This document shows positions 1 through 8,029 of a DNA stretch of 64,000 bases, in pieces (position 1 is the stretch's first letter; every line of letters begins with the position of its first letter). The notes beneath the pieces are model-generated. The model did not search any database. It saw only the letters and a program-made list of their open reading frames with translations, and had not been told where the DNA came from. This DNA is from Proteiniclasticum aestuarii. GTDB taxonomy: Bacteria > Bacillota > Clostridia > Clostridiales > Clostridiaceae. The DNA lies in contig NZ_JAFNJU010000001.1 in assembly GCF_017368455.1 (NCBI RefSeq), forward strand, positions 1 through 64,000. The letters are read 5' to 3'. The position numbers and the translations under genes are program-made.

Positions 1-61
1 TAGCGGCCAACTAAAATTTTATCATAGGAGTTTTTGTTCTTGAAGCTTAAGCTGATTTTGT

Positions 62-91
62 CCACCTGCATAGCAGGTGGTTTATTTGTTT
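62..91 (+). terminator. Rho-independent terminator of a gene left of the window
   Basis: An 8-bp perfect stem (CCACCTGC / GCAGGTGG, 62-69 with 73-80) with a 3-base loop is followed by a T-rich tail. It must end a plus-strand transcript that starts off the left edge. A second, AT-rich 9-bp inverted repeat (88-96 with 102-110, GTTTCAAAT / ATTTGAAAC) lies directly after it. Confidence 0.7.
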
Positions 92-132
92 CAAATTAAC
101 CATTTGAAACGCACTAAAGTGACACAACGAAA

Positions 133-160
133 ATTCGGAGCATCCTCAGATGCTCCGAAT
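133..160 (-). terminator. Terminator after the DUF2680-type gene
   Basis: An 11-bp perfect stem (133-143 with 150-160, arms ATTCGGAGCAT / ATGCTCCGAAT) has a 6-base loop. It lies 17 bases beyond the stop of the minus-strand gene at 177. On the minus strand it is followed by only TTT, so it is a weak but plausible intrinsic terminator. Confidence 0.6.
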
Positions 161-176
161 AAGGGGAGATTATCCA

Positions 177-605
177 TTATCTGTTTCTGCCGAAGCCGTT
201 GCCTCTGCCGCCACCGAATCTGAATCCGAAGCCGCCCATCATGCCTCTGCCTCTTTCTCCGTTTCCAAAACAGGTTGCCTGATTGTCTTCGATTCTCTCA
301 AGAATATCATCTGCATATTCTCTGGAAAGACTGCCTTCTGCAACACGTTCTTCGATGATTTCCTTCTTCTGTTCAAACAGCTCCTCTTTGAACTCATCCA
401 GTTTATCGGCTTCTGCAGCAATTTCACCATAGGTTTTACCTTCTTCATATCGCTCTTCTGCGATTTCCTCCATGGTTTTACCTGTGATGCCTGCAAGAGC
501 TTCCTGCGGGGAGTCGTACTTTGCAGCCGCAAATACGGTCATGGAAGTCACTCCCAAGGCTAAGGTCAGTGCACCTGCTGCGACGATATTTCTTACATTT
601 TTCAT
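177..605 (-). CDS. Secreted DUF2680-family protein, copy 1
   Basis: Encodes 142 residues. Residues 1-27 are a Sec signal peptide (MKN, hydrophobic core, cleavage near VFAA-AKY). The mature part carries the short acidic helical repeat typical of DUF2680/YckD-like proteins (SPQEALAGITGKTMEEIAEE), then a region with a single Cys (NQATCFGNGE) and a Gly/Arg/Met/Phe-rich tail. The start is the ATG at 605, which has AAGGAGG just upstream; an upstream in-frame extension to 758 lacks a ribosome site and would hide the signal peptide. The gene is a tandem paralogue of the one at 788-1192 and lies next to a divergent two-component system. The function of the family is unknown; a role in envelope stress or metal response is only inferred from the neighbours. 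Confidence 0.85.
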   Translation of the reverse strand: MKNVRNIVAAGALTLALGVTSMTVFAAAKYDSPQEALAGITGKTMEEIAEERYEEGKTYGEIAAEADKLDEFKEELFEQKKEIIEERVAEGSLSREYADDILERIEDNQATCFGNGERGRGMMGGFGFRFGGGRGNGFGRNR

Positions 606-654
606 TTTCTTTTCCTCCTTGAATACGTTTGTTTTTTCATAGATTCTTTCTACA

Positions 655-695
655 GTTACAATGTAACAGGACTTTGTGTCATAATTTTGTTTTTT
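655..695 (-). promoter_or_regulatory. Promoter/operator region of DUF2680 copy 1
   Basis: Bases 673-695 match bases 1262-1284 upstream of copy 2 at 22 of 23 positions. On the minus strand both copies read ACAAA-(A/C)TTATGAC-ACAAA and are followed after 7 bases by a possible -10 (TACATT here). No good -35 is visible, which fits an activator-dependent promoter. A 13-base palindrome GTTACAATGTAAC (655-667) overlaps the presumed -10/start region and is not present at copy 2. Confidence 0.5.
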
Positions 696-787
696 CCTGA
701 CTATATTTGTGTTTTCCATCATTCTTGCACGAGAATCGGTAAGAACCACTGTTTTCACGGAATCTCAGGACTATTCATGGTCTACAG

Positions 788-1192
788 TTATCTGCCTCTG
801 CCGCCACCGAATCTGAGTCCGCCCATCATGCCTCTGCCTCTTTCTCCGCTTCCGAAACAGGTTGCCTGATTGTCTTCGATTCTCTCAAGATATTCATCTG
901 CATATTCTCTGGAAAGACCACCTTCCGCAACACGTTCTTCGATGATTTCCTTCTTCTGTTCAAACAGCTCCTCTTTGAACTCATCCAGTTTATCGGCTTC
1001 TGCAGCAATTTCACCATAGGTTTTACCTTCTACATATCGCTCTTCTGCGATTTCCTCCATGGTTTTACCTGTGACCCCTGCAAGGGCTTCCTGCGGGGAG
1101 TCGTACTTAGCAGCCGCAAATACGGTAAGGGATGTTATGCCCATGGCAAGGGTCAATGCACCAGCGGCTACGATGTTTCTGATTTTTTTCAT
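788..1192 (-). CDS. Secreted DUF2680-family protein, copy 2
   Basis: Encodes 134 residues and is nearly identical to copy 1 in the mature domain (SPQEALAGVTGKTMEEIAEE, then the long acidic helix and NQATCFGSGERGRGMMGG). The signal peptide is also similar but has diverged (MKKIRNIVAAGALTLAMGIT). The tail is shorter than in copy 1, which has an added Gly/Phe/Arg stretch. The start is the ATG at 1192, eight bases after GGAGG; the in-frame ATG at 1207 would place the GGAGG inside the gene. The two copies are separated by about 180 bases and each has its own promoter element, so they are probably transcribed separately. Product secreted; function unknown. Confidence 0.85.
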   Translation of the reverse strand: MKKIRNIVAAGALTLAMGITSLTVFAAAKYDSPQEALAGVTGKTMEEIAEERYVEGKTYGEIAAEADKLDEFKEELFEQKKEIIEERVAEGGLSREYADEYLERIEDNQATCFGSGERGRGMMGGLRFGGGRGR

Positions 1193-1261
1193 TTTATGCG
1201 CCTCCATTTATGTTCTGTACGAAAAGAGGGTGTCCTCTGTACACACTCACTATATCCTCCA

Positions 1262-1284
1262 TTTGTGTCATAAGTTTGTTTTTT
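1262..1284 (-). promoter_or_regulatory. 23-bp element upstream of DUF2680 copy 2
   Basis: This near-identical copy of 673-695 lies 70 bases before the copy 2 start, against 68 bases for copy 1. A possible -10 (TATAGT) follows it after 7 bases on the minus strand. The conservation in otherwise diverged non-coding DNA marks it as a probable binding site, most simply for the adjacent OmpR-type regulator. Confidence 0.5.
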
Positions 1285-1385
1285 GCAACTCTATGAAATA
1301 ATTCTCTGAAAATCACAAAAAAGACAAAGAAATCCATTAGAATGGAAGTATGAATCACTAAACCGCCTTGAAAGGAAGATGGATT

Positions 1386-2081
1386 ATGCCGAAAATACTG
1401 ATTGCCGATGATAATAAACAGATCACTTCGATCCTGAGTGAATATGCGAAAAATGAAGGGTATGATGTGGATGTCACCTATGACGGCTCTTCAGCCCTGG
1501 ACCACTTCAGGAAGAATAAATATGATACGATTCTTTTAGATGTCATGATGCCGAAAATGGACGGTTTTGAAGTCTGCAGAGAAATCAGAAAGACATCCAA
1601 TGTACCGGTCATCATGGTCACTGCAAGAGGAGAAGATTTTGAACGCATCATGGGTCTGGATATCGGTGCAGATGACTATATCGTCAAACCCTTCTCTCCA
1701 GGTGAAGTCATGGCTAGAATCCGGGCTGTGCTGCGCAGAATGGAGCCTCAGGATGCCGAGGTGACGAAAAACATCTTCAGCTATGAAAACCTGAAGATCG
1801 ACCTGGACCAGTTCATTGTGGAAGTCAATGAAGAAGTCGTCAGTCTCACGAAAAAGGAGATCGAAATTCTATGGACCCTTGCTACGAGCAGGAATAAACT
1901 GTTCACCAGAGAAAATCTTCTGGACAGTCTATGGGGCTATGATTACTTCGGTGATTCGAGAACCGTGGATTCTCACATCAAAAGGCTCCGGGCAAAGCTG
2001 GACCCCTATGATCATCCCAAATGGGAGATCAAAACTGTATGGGGTATGGGATATAAGTTCGAGGTGAAAGATGAATTATAA
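1386..2081 (+). CDS. OmpR/PhoB-family response regulator
   Basis: Encodes 231 residues. The N-terminal receiver domain has the acidic pair D8/D9, phospho-acceptor D52 in LLDVMMPKMDG, a conserved T in VTARGE and K in VKPFSP. The C-terminal winged-helix DNA-binding domain (about 130-231) carries the family pattern LTKKEIEIL and SRTVDSHIKRLR...WGMGYKF. The ATG at 1386 is chosen because AAGGAAG lies about 8 bases upstream; the TTG at 1368 would add six residues not seen in the family. It overlaps the kinase gene by 11 bases, so the two are translationally coupled. It reads divergently from the DUF2680 genes, its most likely targets. The signal it answers is not known. Confidence 0.93.
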   Translation: MPKILIADDNKQITSILSEYAKNEGYDVDVTYDGSSALDHFRKNKYDTILLDVMMPKMDGFEVCREIRKTSNVPVIMVTARGEDFERIMGLDIGADDYIVKPFSPGEVMARIRAVLRRMEPQDAEVTKNIFSYENLKIDLDQFIVEVNEEVVSLTKKEIEILWTLATSRNKLFTRENLLDSLWGYDYFGDSRTVDSHIKRLRAKLDPYDHPKWEIKTVWGMGYKFEVKDEL

Positions 2082-3561
2082 AATCTCACAGAAACTGATC
2101 CTGTTTGTTTCTTCACTTCTTATTCTGTTTTCTCTCATCATGAGTGTTTCTTTCACACTGATGTTTCGAAAAAACACCATGGACTATCAGAAGGCCGAAA
2201 TTCAGGACAGAGCTGAAGTCATTGCCGAAAACCTGTCGGAATATCTTGATACGGAATCAGATACAGATCGCCACGGTATGGGCATGGGTGGTATGACTAT
2301 GAATGGCATGAGAGGTTTCATGCCCTATCTCAATGTCATCGATGACATCGCCATGAGTGATGTATGGATTGTGAATGAGCATGAAGAACTGATCCTGAGA
2401 GGACACGGGACAGATCTTTCCTATAAGGAACTGCCCGAATCCGCAAATGAAGTGATAGAGGAGGCCATGCAAGGAAACATCTACTTCAGCGAGGGATTCA
2501 GTGACCTGCTGGGAGCAAGAACCCTGACCGTAGGAGCTCCTGTCCTGTCCGGCAATCAGGATGTCATCGCCGTGGTCCTTCTTCATACAGCCATCACTGG
2601 TCTGGAATCTGTCATCTACAGCGGTCTCCAGATTTTCATTCTCAGTGCAATGGTGGCACTGTTCCTGTCTGTCTTACTCGCCATTCTTCTTTCGAGAAGA
2701 TTTGTGAAGCCACTGAAAAAAATGACCACCACTGCTGGAAGACTGTCCGAAGGCGACTATTCCGCCAAGACGCAGGTGTTCCAGAACGATGAAATAGGGG
2801 ACCTGGCCAGAACTCTTGATATTCTCTCAGAAAGACTGGATCTGGCTTCCAGGGAAAGTGAACGTCTGGATCAGTCCAGACGAGATTTCATCTCCAGCAT
2901 CTCTCATGAACTGAGGACCCCAGTCACCGTCCTTCGAGGATCTCTTGAAGCACTGAAGGATAAAGTCATCAGTGAGCCCGCTCAGGTGGAGGCCTATCAC
3001 GAGCAGATGTTCACGGAAATACTGGCTCTCCAGAGACTGGTGGATGACCTGCTTAGCCTGACGAAGCTTCAGAATCCGGATTTCAGAATGCAGATGGAAC
3101 CACTGAATCTGACTGAAGTGCTTAATGATGCAGTCCGAAGCATGCAGACCCTCGGAAAGAAAAAGGATATTGATCTGATCTACGACAACCCCTACGAAAC
3201 ACTTCTCTTTCATGGTGATTACGGACGTATCCGTCAGATGATCACCGCCGTCCTGGATAATGCCATAAAATTCTCCCCCAGCAGGGATCAGGTGAAAATC
3301 GATGCGGCTGTCTCAGAAGGAATTCTGCGGGTCTGTGTGACAGATCATGGAAAGGGAATCGATGAAGAAGATCTGGAACACATCTTTGAAAGATTCTACC
3401 GGCACAAGAATTCGGATTCCGTGACAGGCACCGGTCTTGGACTCGCCATCGTGAAAGAGATCGCTCAGCGGCATGATATTGAGATTGAAGTGGATAGTAT
3501 TCCCCATAGCGATACGGTCTTCACTTTCGTCTTCCGCCTCATGGAAGATAAACCTCAATAA
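2071..3561 (+). CDS. Sensor histidine kinase with Met/His-rich extracytoplasmic segment
   Basis: Encodes 496 residues. There is a membrane segment at about 8-31, an outside sensor domain of about 150 residues, a second membrane segment at about 185-208, HAMP at about 209-262, a HisKA dimerisation helix with the phospho-accepting His279 (SSISHELRTP), and a C-terminal HATPase with N, G1 and G2 boxes (DNAIKFS, DHGKGID, GTGLGLA). Just after the first membrane helix lies a cluster of His68 and Met70, 72, 75, 77, 80 and 84 separated by Gly. Met/His clusters of this type bind Cu(I)/Ag(I) in other proteins, so a soft-metal or redox signal is possible, but this is inference. It forms an operon with the response regulator. 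Confidence 0.92.
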   Translation: MNYKISQKLILFVSSLLILFSLIMSVSFTLMFRKNTMDYQKAEIQDRAEVIAENLSEYLDTESDTDRHGMGMGGMTMNGMRGFMPYLNVIDDIAMSDVWIVNEHEELILRGHGTDLSYKELPESANEVIEEAMQGNIYFSEGFSDLLGARTLTVGAPVLSGNQDVIAVVLLHTAITGLESVIYSGLQIFILSAMVALFLSVLLAILLSRRFVKPLKKMTTTAGRLSEGDYSAKTQVFQNDEIGDLARTLDILSERLDLASRESERLDQSRRDFISSISHELRTPVTVLRGSLEALKDKVISEPAQVEAYHEQMFTEILALQRLVDDLLSLTKLQNPDFRMQMEPLNLTEVLNDAVRSMQTLGKKKDIDLIYDNPYETLLFHGDYGRIRQMITAVLDNAIKFSPSRDQVKIDAAVSEGILRVCVTDHGKGIDEEDLEHIFERFYRHKNSDSVTGTGLGLAIVKEIAQRHDIEIEVDSIPHSDTVFTFVFRLMEDKPQ

Positions 3562-3625
3562 GGCTTGTAACTTCAGTGTTTATAGGGTATCATAAAGAAG
3601 TACGAAAGCGGCATGAATTTTATTG

Positions 3626-3653
3626 TTGACACAATACATATCTATGCTATAAT
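3626..3653 (+). promoter_or_regulatory. Promoter of the infC-rpmI-rplT operon
   Basis: A perfect TTGACA (3626-3631) and TATAAT (3648-3653) are separated by 16 bases. This is a strong housekeeping promoter about 150 bases ahead of infC. Confidence 0.85.
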
Positions 3654-3659
3654 AGTACG

Positions 3660-3800
3660 GTACAAGAAGAAACCACCGTTTCTCACCCTACGACTCGCGT
3701 TGTATGGTTAACAATTCATTCTTTAGTGAATTCGAGGACGGTACATACCGTCCTTTTTTAACGTCTTGAAACGTTGGAAAAGGCATGCAAATTCCGGAGG
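3660..3800 (+). promoter_or_regulatory. Ribosomal-protein leader with attenuator, infC operon
   Basis: The leader between the promoter and infC ends in a perfect 8-bp hairpin (GGACGGTA / TACCGTCC, 3736-3743 with 3746-3753) and six T residues, an intrinsic terminator placed before the operon. Low-GC Gram-positive bacteria control infC-rpmI-rplT by a leader that binds ribosomal protein L20 and terminates transcription; position and architecture match. I have not shown that the L20-binding fold is present. Confidence 0.65.
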
Positions 3801-3808
3801 TGAAAATT

Positions 3809-4318
3809 ATTAAACAAAACAACCCAATTAATTACGAAATAAGAGAAAAAGAAGTCAGACTTATTTCAAGCGAAGGCGAACAGATGGGACTCGTATCTTC
3901 AAAGGAAGCACTGAGAATCGCTGAAGAACAGAATCTTGACCTGGTTATGATTGCTCCGACCGCAAAGCCACCCGTATGTAAAATCATGGACTACCATAAG
4001 TTTATCTACGAGCAGCAGAAGAAGGAAAAGGAAGCCAAGAAGAATCAGAAGGTCATTACATTAAAGGAAATCAGATTCAGTCCTAAAATTGAAGAACACG
4101 ATATTTCGATTAAAGCCAGCAAGGCCAGAGAATTTCTGGAGGATGGCGATAAGGTGAAGGTAACCGTAAGATTTAGAGGGCGTGAAGCGGCTTATAAAGA
4201 GAACGGATACAAAATTCTGGATAATTTCGCAACAAAGCTAGAGGATGTCGGTCAGATCGAGAAGCCTGCCAAGATGGAAGGGCGTAACATGATCATGATC
4301 CTGACTCCAAAGAAGTAA
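3809..4318 (+). CDS. infC: Translation initiation factor IF-3
   Basis: Binds the 30S subunit, keeps it apart from 50S and proofreads the start codon. The protein has the usual N-domain ([19 protein letters not shown]), lysine-rich linker and C-domain ([28 protein letters not shown]). The likely start is AUU at 3809: GGAGG at 3796-3800 sits 8 bases before it. The ATG at 3785 lies upstream of this ribosome site, and the GTG at 3800 overlaps it, so neither fits. A second AUU at 3806 is possible. Rare AUU starts are a known hallmark of infC in E. coli and Bacillus and let IF-3 control its own synthesis. First gene of the infC-rpmI-rplT operon. About 169 residues. Confidence 0.93.
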   Translation: MKQNNPINYEIREKEVRLISSEGEQMGLVSSKEALRIAEEQNLDLVMIAPTAKPPVCKIMDYHKFIYEQQKKEKEAKKNQKVITLKEIRFSPKIEEHDISIKASKAREFLEDGDKVKVTVRFRGREAAYKENGYKILDNFATKLEDVGQIEKPAKMEGRNMIMILTPKK

Positions 4319-4340
4319 CAAACTTTAGGAGGAATTAACT

Positions 4341-4538
4341 ATGCCAAAAATGAAGACCCATAGAGGGGCAGCAAAGAGATTTAGAAAGACTGGAAGCGGC
4401 AAGCTTAAGAGAGGAAAAGCTTTCAGAAGTCATATCCTTACAAAGAAGTCCACTAAGAGAAAGAGAAATCTTAGAAAGACTGGGTATGTTTCTACAACTC
4501 AGGAAAAAGCAATGAAGAAATTGCTACCATACCTATAA
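4341..4538 (+). CDS. rpmI: 50S ribosomal protein L35
   Basis: A 65-residue, very basic protein with the family pattern [14 protein letters not shown] at the start and [11 protein letters not shown] near the end. It belongs to the large ribosomal subunit. A GGAGG lies upstream of the ATG. It sits between infC and rplT, the order conserved across bacteria, and shares their transcript. Length matches the family. Confidence 0.97.
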   Translation: MPKMKTHRGAAKRFRKTGSGKLKRGKAFRSHILTKKSTKRKRNLRKTGYVSTTQEKAMKKLLPYL

Positions 4539-4562
4539 TAGAAGGATACAGGAGGATTAATA

Positions 4563-4919
4563 ATGGCAAGAGTAAAAAGAGCCGTAAACGCTCGTAAGAA
4601 TCATAAAAAAGTACTTAAGCTTGCAAAGGGATACTATGGCGGTAAGAGCAAGCTATTCAAGACAGCAAACGAAACTGTAATCAGAGCACAGAGAAATTCC
4701 TACATCGGAAGAAAGCTGAAGAAGAGAGACTTCAGAAGACTCTGGATTGCCAGAATCAATGCAGCAGCAAGAATGAATGGTCTGAGCTACTCCAGATTCA
4801 TGAATGGTCTTAAGGTTGCAGGTATCGACATCAACAGAAAGATGCTTTCAGAGATCGCAATCCACGATCCAAAGGCGTTCACTGTACTTGTGGAAACTGC
4901 TAAGTCCAAGCTCGCATAA
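4563..4919 (+). CDS. rplT: 50S ribosomal protein L20
   Basis: A 118-residue basic protein of normal length for L20. It begins [16 protein letters not shown] and contains [10 protein letters not shown] and [14 protein letters not shown], all typical. L20 is needed for early 50S assembly and in low-GC Gram-positive bacteria also represses this operon through the leader RNA. It is the last gene of the operon and is followed directly by a strong terminator. Confidence 0.97.
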   Translation: MARVKRAVNARKNHKKVLKLAKGYYGGKSKLFKTANETVIRAQRNSYIGRKLKKRDFRRLWIARINAAARMNGLSYSRFMNGLKVAGIDINRKMLSEIAIHDPKAFTVLVETAKSKLA

Positions 4920-4936
4920 TATCGAGAAGAAACATG

Positions 4937-4971
4937 GTCATTCGGTCTATAAACCGAATGACTGTTTTTTT
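4937..4971 (+). terminator. Terminator after rplT
   Basis: A 10-bp perfect stem (4937-4946 with 4953-4962, GTCATTCGGT / ACCGAATGAC), 6-base loop, then an eight-T run. Confidence 0.9.
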
Positions 4972-5041
4972 ATGGAGAAATCCTGATTCTTCCATGCATA
5001 GGCAGGGAAGGGCGATGAAAAGCAGGCACTTTACAAATTGC

Positions 5042-5069
5042 TTGAAATTTACTACTAAAAGAGTACAAT
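5042..5069 (+). promoter_or_regulatory. Probable promoter of ktrB-ktrA
   Basis: TTGAAA (5042-5047) and TACAAT (5064-5069) with a 16-base spacer lie 65 bases before the ktrB start. Confidence 0.55.
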
Positions 5070-5134
5070 GAATCGTGTTATTATAGAATGGTAGTATAAA
5101 AGAACAACCATTACAGGACGAAGAGGTGCACAAT

Positions 5135-6490
5135 ATGGAAGAGCTCAAAAAGAAACGAAACATGAGTCCATTCAAGATACTAGCCATAGGATTTCTGACC
5201 GTGATCCTGACAGGCGCAATCCTTCTCACGCTGCCCATTTCCACCCAGAGCGGAGAAGTCACAAGCTTTCTGGACTCCATTTTCACGGCAACATCTGCTG
5301 TCTGTGTGACAGGGCTTGTGGTTCTGGACACAGGAACCTACTGGTCCACCTTCGGACAGGGCGTCATTCTGACCCTGATTGAGATCGGTGGTCTGGGATT
5401 CATGGCCATGTCCACATTTTTCGCCATGGTTCTTGGGAAAAGGATCTCATTAAGAGAAAGACTGGTCATGCAGGAGGCATACAATACCTTCAGTCTTCAA
5501 GGCATCATCAACCATGTACGATATATGCTTCTCTTTACTGTATCTGTGCAGCTTTTTGCGGCACTGATCCTCATGACGCAGTTCATACCGGTCTATGGCA
5601 TTGGAACAGGTATCTATTACGGCATATTCCATGCGATTTCCGCATTCAATAATGCAGGATTCGATCTTCTGGGGGGGTTCACTTCCATCACCATATTCAA
5701 TGAGAATAAGATCATTCTGATCACACTGGCCATCGTCATCAACATTGGTGGCCTGGGCTATCTGGTGCTGAGAGAAATCATCAGTGGAGTTCGAGCAAAG
5801 CGGAAACTGAAAAACTTCAGTCTTCATGCAAAGGTTGTGCTGACCATCTCTGGTATTCTTCTTACCGTGGGAACCATCGCCATGCTGATTTTCGAATGGA
5901 ACAATCCGGCAACCATAGAGCATATGAGTTTCGGAAACAAGCTGACCAATGCGTTCTTCTCTGCTGTGACGCCTAGAACCGCAGGATTCAACAGCATCTC
6001 AAATTCCGACATGTCTCCTGCAGGAAAGCTTCTCACCATGGGATACATGTTTGTAGGAGGCTCTCCCGGTTCCACCGCCGGTGGTGTGAAGACCACCACC
6101 CTAGGCATAGTAATCTTCACGCTGATTTCCGTTCTGAAAGGCCGTCAGGATGCGGAAGTGTATAAGAGAAGAATTTCCCAGTCCGTTGTGTTCAAAGCCA
6201 TGGCCATCTTCATGCTGGGCATCACCATCGTCATCATCGGCGTCATGATTCTATCCATCACAGAAATAGGCGCTTCCTTTGAGACGATTCTCTATGAAGT
6301 CATATCAGCATTCGGTACCGTAGGACTCAGTCAGGGCCTCACCCCGACCTTGTCTTCGGTAGGCAAAGTCACCATCGCCATCATCATGTATCTGGGTAGA
6401 GTTGGTCCTTTAACGGTTATGCTGGCTCTGGCAGGAAAGCAGGAAAAGATCAACTACAAGTATCCGGAAGGCAAAATTCTAATAGGTTAA
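5135..6490 (+). CDS. ktrB: Potassium channel subunit of the Ktr system (TrkH/KtrB family)
   Basis: Encodes 451 residues with about eight membrane helices and four pore repeats. The pore signatures are visible in order: TSAVCVTGL near 55-65, FNNAGFD near 175, TPRTAGFNS near 280, and SAFGTVGLSQ near 390; each has the Gly that lines the ion path. The length is that of KtrB rather than the longer TrkH. It forms a Na+-assisted K+ uptake channel that needs the cytoplasmic ring protein encoded next. The start is the ATG at 5135, six bases after GAGGTG; the GTG at 5126 is part of that ribosome site. Operon with ktrA, 13-base gap. Confidence 0.93.
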   Translation: MEELKKKRNMSPFKILAIGFLTVILTGAILLTLPISTQSGEVTSFLDSIFTATSAVCVTGLVVLDTGTYWSTFGQGVILTLIEIGGLGFMAMSTFFAMVLGKRISLRERLVMQEAYNTFSLQGIINHVRYMLLFTVSVQLFAALILMTQFIPVYGIGTGIYYGIFHAISAFNNAGFDLLGGFTSITIFNENKIILITLAIVINIGGLGYLVLREIISGVRAKRKLKNFSLHAKVVLTISGILLTVGTIAMLIFEWNNPATIEHMSFGNKLTNAFFSAVTPRTAGFNSISNSDMSPAGKLLTMGYMFVGGSPGSTAGGVKTTTLGIVIFTLISVLKGRQDAEVYKRRISQSVVFKAMAIFMLGITIVIIGVMILSITEIGASFETILYEVISAFGTVGLSQGLTPTLSSVGKVTIAIIMYLGRVGPLTVMLALAGKQEKINYKYPEGKILIG

Positions 6491-6503
6491 GGGAGAAAAT
6501 AAG

Positions 6504-7169
6504 ATGAAAGAAAAACAGATAATCGTAATAGGACTCGGACGTTTCGGCCAGAGTGTCGCAACGACCTTATTCAAGATGGGCCATGATGTACTGGCAGTGG
6601 ATGATGATGAAAACATGATCCAGGAAATAGCGGATTCCGTCACCCATGCGGTGCAGATGGATGCCACGGATGAACTGGCCCTGAGAACACTGGGCATCAG
6701 AAACTTCGACATCGCTGTAGTTTCCATCGGTACCAACATCCAGTCTTCCATCATGGTCACACTGAACCTGAAGGAAGCGGGCGTGAAGAAGGTGGTGGCA
6801 AAAGCCACCAACGACATGCATGCCAGACTGCTTACAAAGATCGGAGCCGATAAGGTGATTCTTCCTGAACATGATATGGGAATCCGTGTAGCACATAACC
6901 TGGTGGCTGCCAATATCCTGGATTTCATCGAACTGTCACCGGACTATTCCATCGTGGAAGTACAGGCGCCCGTATCCTGGTACGGAAAAGACATCAAGAC
7001 ACTGGATGCCAGAGCGAAGTACGGCATCAACATCATGGCCATCAAATCCGATATGGACATCAACATTTCTCCCCGGGCCACAGATGTGATCCAGGAGGGT
7101 GATGTGCTGGTGGTCATCGGTTCCATTGATGACCTGAGTAAAATCGAAAGCCTGGTTACCAATGATTAA
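6504..7169 (+). CDS. ktrA: Regulatory subunit of the Ktr potassium system
   Basis: Encodes 221 residues, the normal KtrA length. The N-terminal RCK/Rossmann domain has the nucleotide-binding motif GLGRFGQSVA (residues 10-19) followed by an acidic D at the end of the second strand (LAVDDDE). The C-terminal RCK_C domain runs from about 135 (LSPDYSIVEVQAP) and in relatives binds c-di-AMP. KtrA rings bind ATP/ADP and gate KtrB. The gene follows ktrB directly and overlaps the methyltransferase gene by 8 bases, so all three are probably co-transcribed. Confidence 0.93.
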   Translation: MKEKQIIVIGLGRFGQSVATTLFKMGHDVLAVDDDENMIQEIADSVTHAVQMDATDELALRTLGIRNFDIAVVSIGTNIQSSIMVTLNLKEAGVKKVVAKATNDMHARLLTKIGADKVILPEHDMGIRVAHNLVAANILDFIELSPDYSIVEVQAPVSWYGKDIKTLDARAKYGINIMAIKSDMDINISPRATDVIQEGDVLVVIGSIDDLSKIESLVTND

Positions 7170-7974
7170 GGAGACTTACATCGAAAGCAGGAACAACAGC
7201 AGAATCAAAAGCCTGAAGAAGCTGAAGGAGAAGAAGCATCGTATGCGCCAGGGCCTGTATCTGGTGGAAGGATTCCGCCTTCTGGAGGAAGCATTCAGAG
7301 CGGGAAAAAAGGTGCACACGGTTCTTTACGAAAGAGGGAAGGAAGAGGAGTTCTCCCGCTACATCGCGCCCTATGCCGAAGAATCCGAGATCATCCTCAC
7401 TGAAAATGATGTGATCCGGGACCTTTCTTCCACCGTGCATCCCCAGGGCGTCATCGGAGTGGTGTCCCTGGAAGACGCTTCCACTGAAGAGGTTCCAGGC
7501 AGAGGCGCTTCCTCTGAACTGCTGCTGTATCTCGACGGTCTTCAGGATCCCGGAAATCTGGGCACCATTATCCGTTCGGCCCACGCATCCGGCGCCAAGG
7601 GCATCATTCTTGGAAGAAACACCGTGGATCCCTACAACGAGAAAGTCATCCGAAGCTCCATGGGTTCCATCTTCCACCTGCCGATCTACCATCAGGGGGA
7701 AGAGACCCTGAGAGGATTTCTCGAGGCGGGATATCAGCTTGCGGTGACAAGCCTTGAAGCGGAAAAGAATCTCTTCCATGAGGATCTCACCGGAAATCTC
7801 ATCATCGCCATCGGCAATGAAGGCAGCGGAATCTCACAGGAAATAGAAAATAAGGCGGATGTGCTGCTTCGCATCCCCATGCCGGGAAACGCCGAAAGCC
7901 TCAATGCGGCTGTGGCCGCTTCCATCATTCTGTTTGAACGGGTCCGTCAGATGGAGAACAGGTTTCTGAAATAA
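7162..7974 (+). CDS. TrmH/SpoU-family RNA 2'-O-ribose methyltransferase
   Basis: Encodes 270 residues. The N-terminal part is a substrate-binding domain (SRIKSLKKLKEKKHRMRQGLYLVEG), and the C-terminal SPOUT knot domain shows the three SpoU motifs: LDGLQDPGNLGTIIRSA (motif 1), IAIGNEGSGIS (motif 2) and IPMPGNAESLNAAVAASI (motif 3), which bind S-adenosylmethionine. It is likely to methylate a ribose in 23S rRNA; the exact nucleotide cannot be told from sequence. Proteins of this type are often found just upstream of pheST in Firmicutes, as here. The start overlaps the ktrA stop. No separate promoter was seen. Confidence 0.9.
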   Translation: MIKETYIESRNNSRIKSLKKLKEKKHRMRQGLYLVEGFRLLEEAFRAGKKVHTVLYERGKEEEFSRYIAPYAEESEIILTENDVIRDLSSTVHPQGVIGVVSLEDASTEEVPGRGASSELLLYLDGLQDPGNLGTIIRSAHASGAKGIILGRNTVDPYNEKVIRSSMGSIFHLPIYHQGEETLRGFLEAGYQLAVTSLEAEKNLFHEDLTGNLIIAIGNEGSGISQEIENKADVLLRIPMPGNAESLNAAVAASIILFERVRQMENRFLK

Positions 7975-7989
7975 ACTGTGATAATGCGG

Positions 7990-8018
7990 TTGATAAATTC
8001 AGTCATATCTTCTATAAT
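7990..8018 (+). promoter_or_regulatory. Promoter of the T-box-pheST operon
   Basis: TTGATA (7990-7995) and TATAAT (8013-8018) are spaced by 17 bases, immediately before the T-box leader. Confidence 0.8.
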
Positions 8019-8029
8019 AGGGAAGATAC

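Noticed and set aside
605-758. N-terminal extension of DUF2680 copy 1 up to 758
   Set aside because: It would hide the signal peptide and cover the promoter element shared with copy 2.
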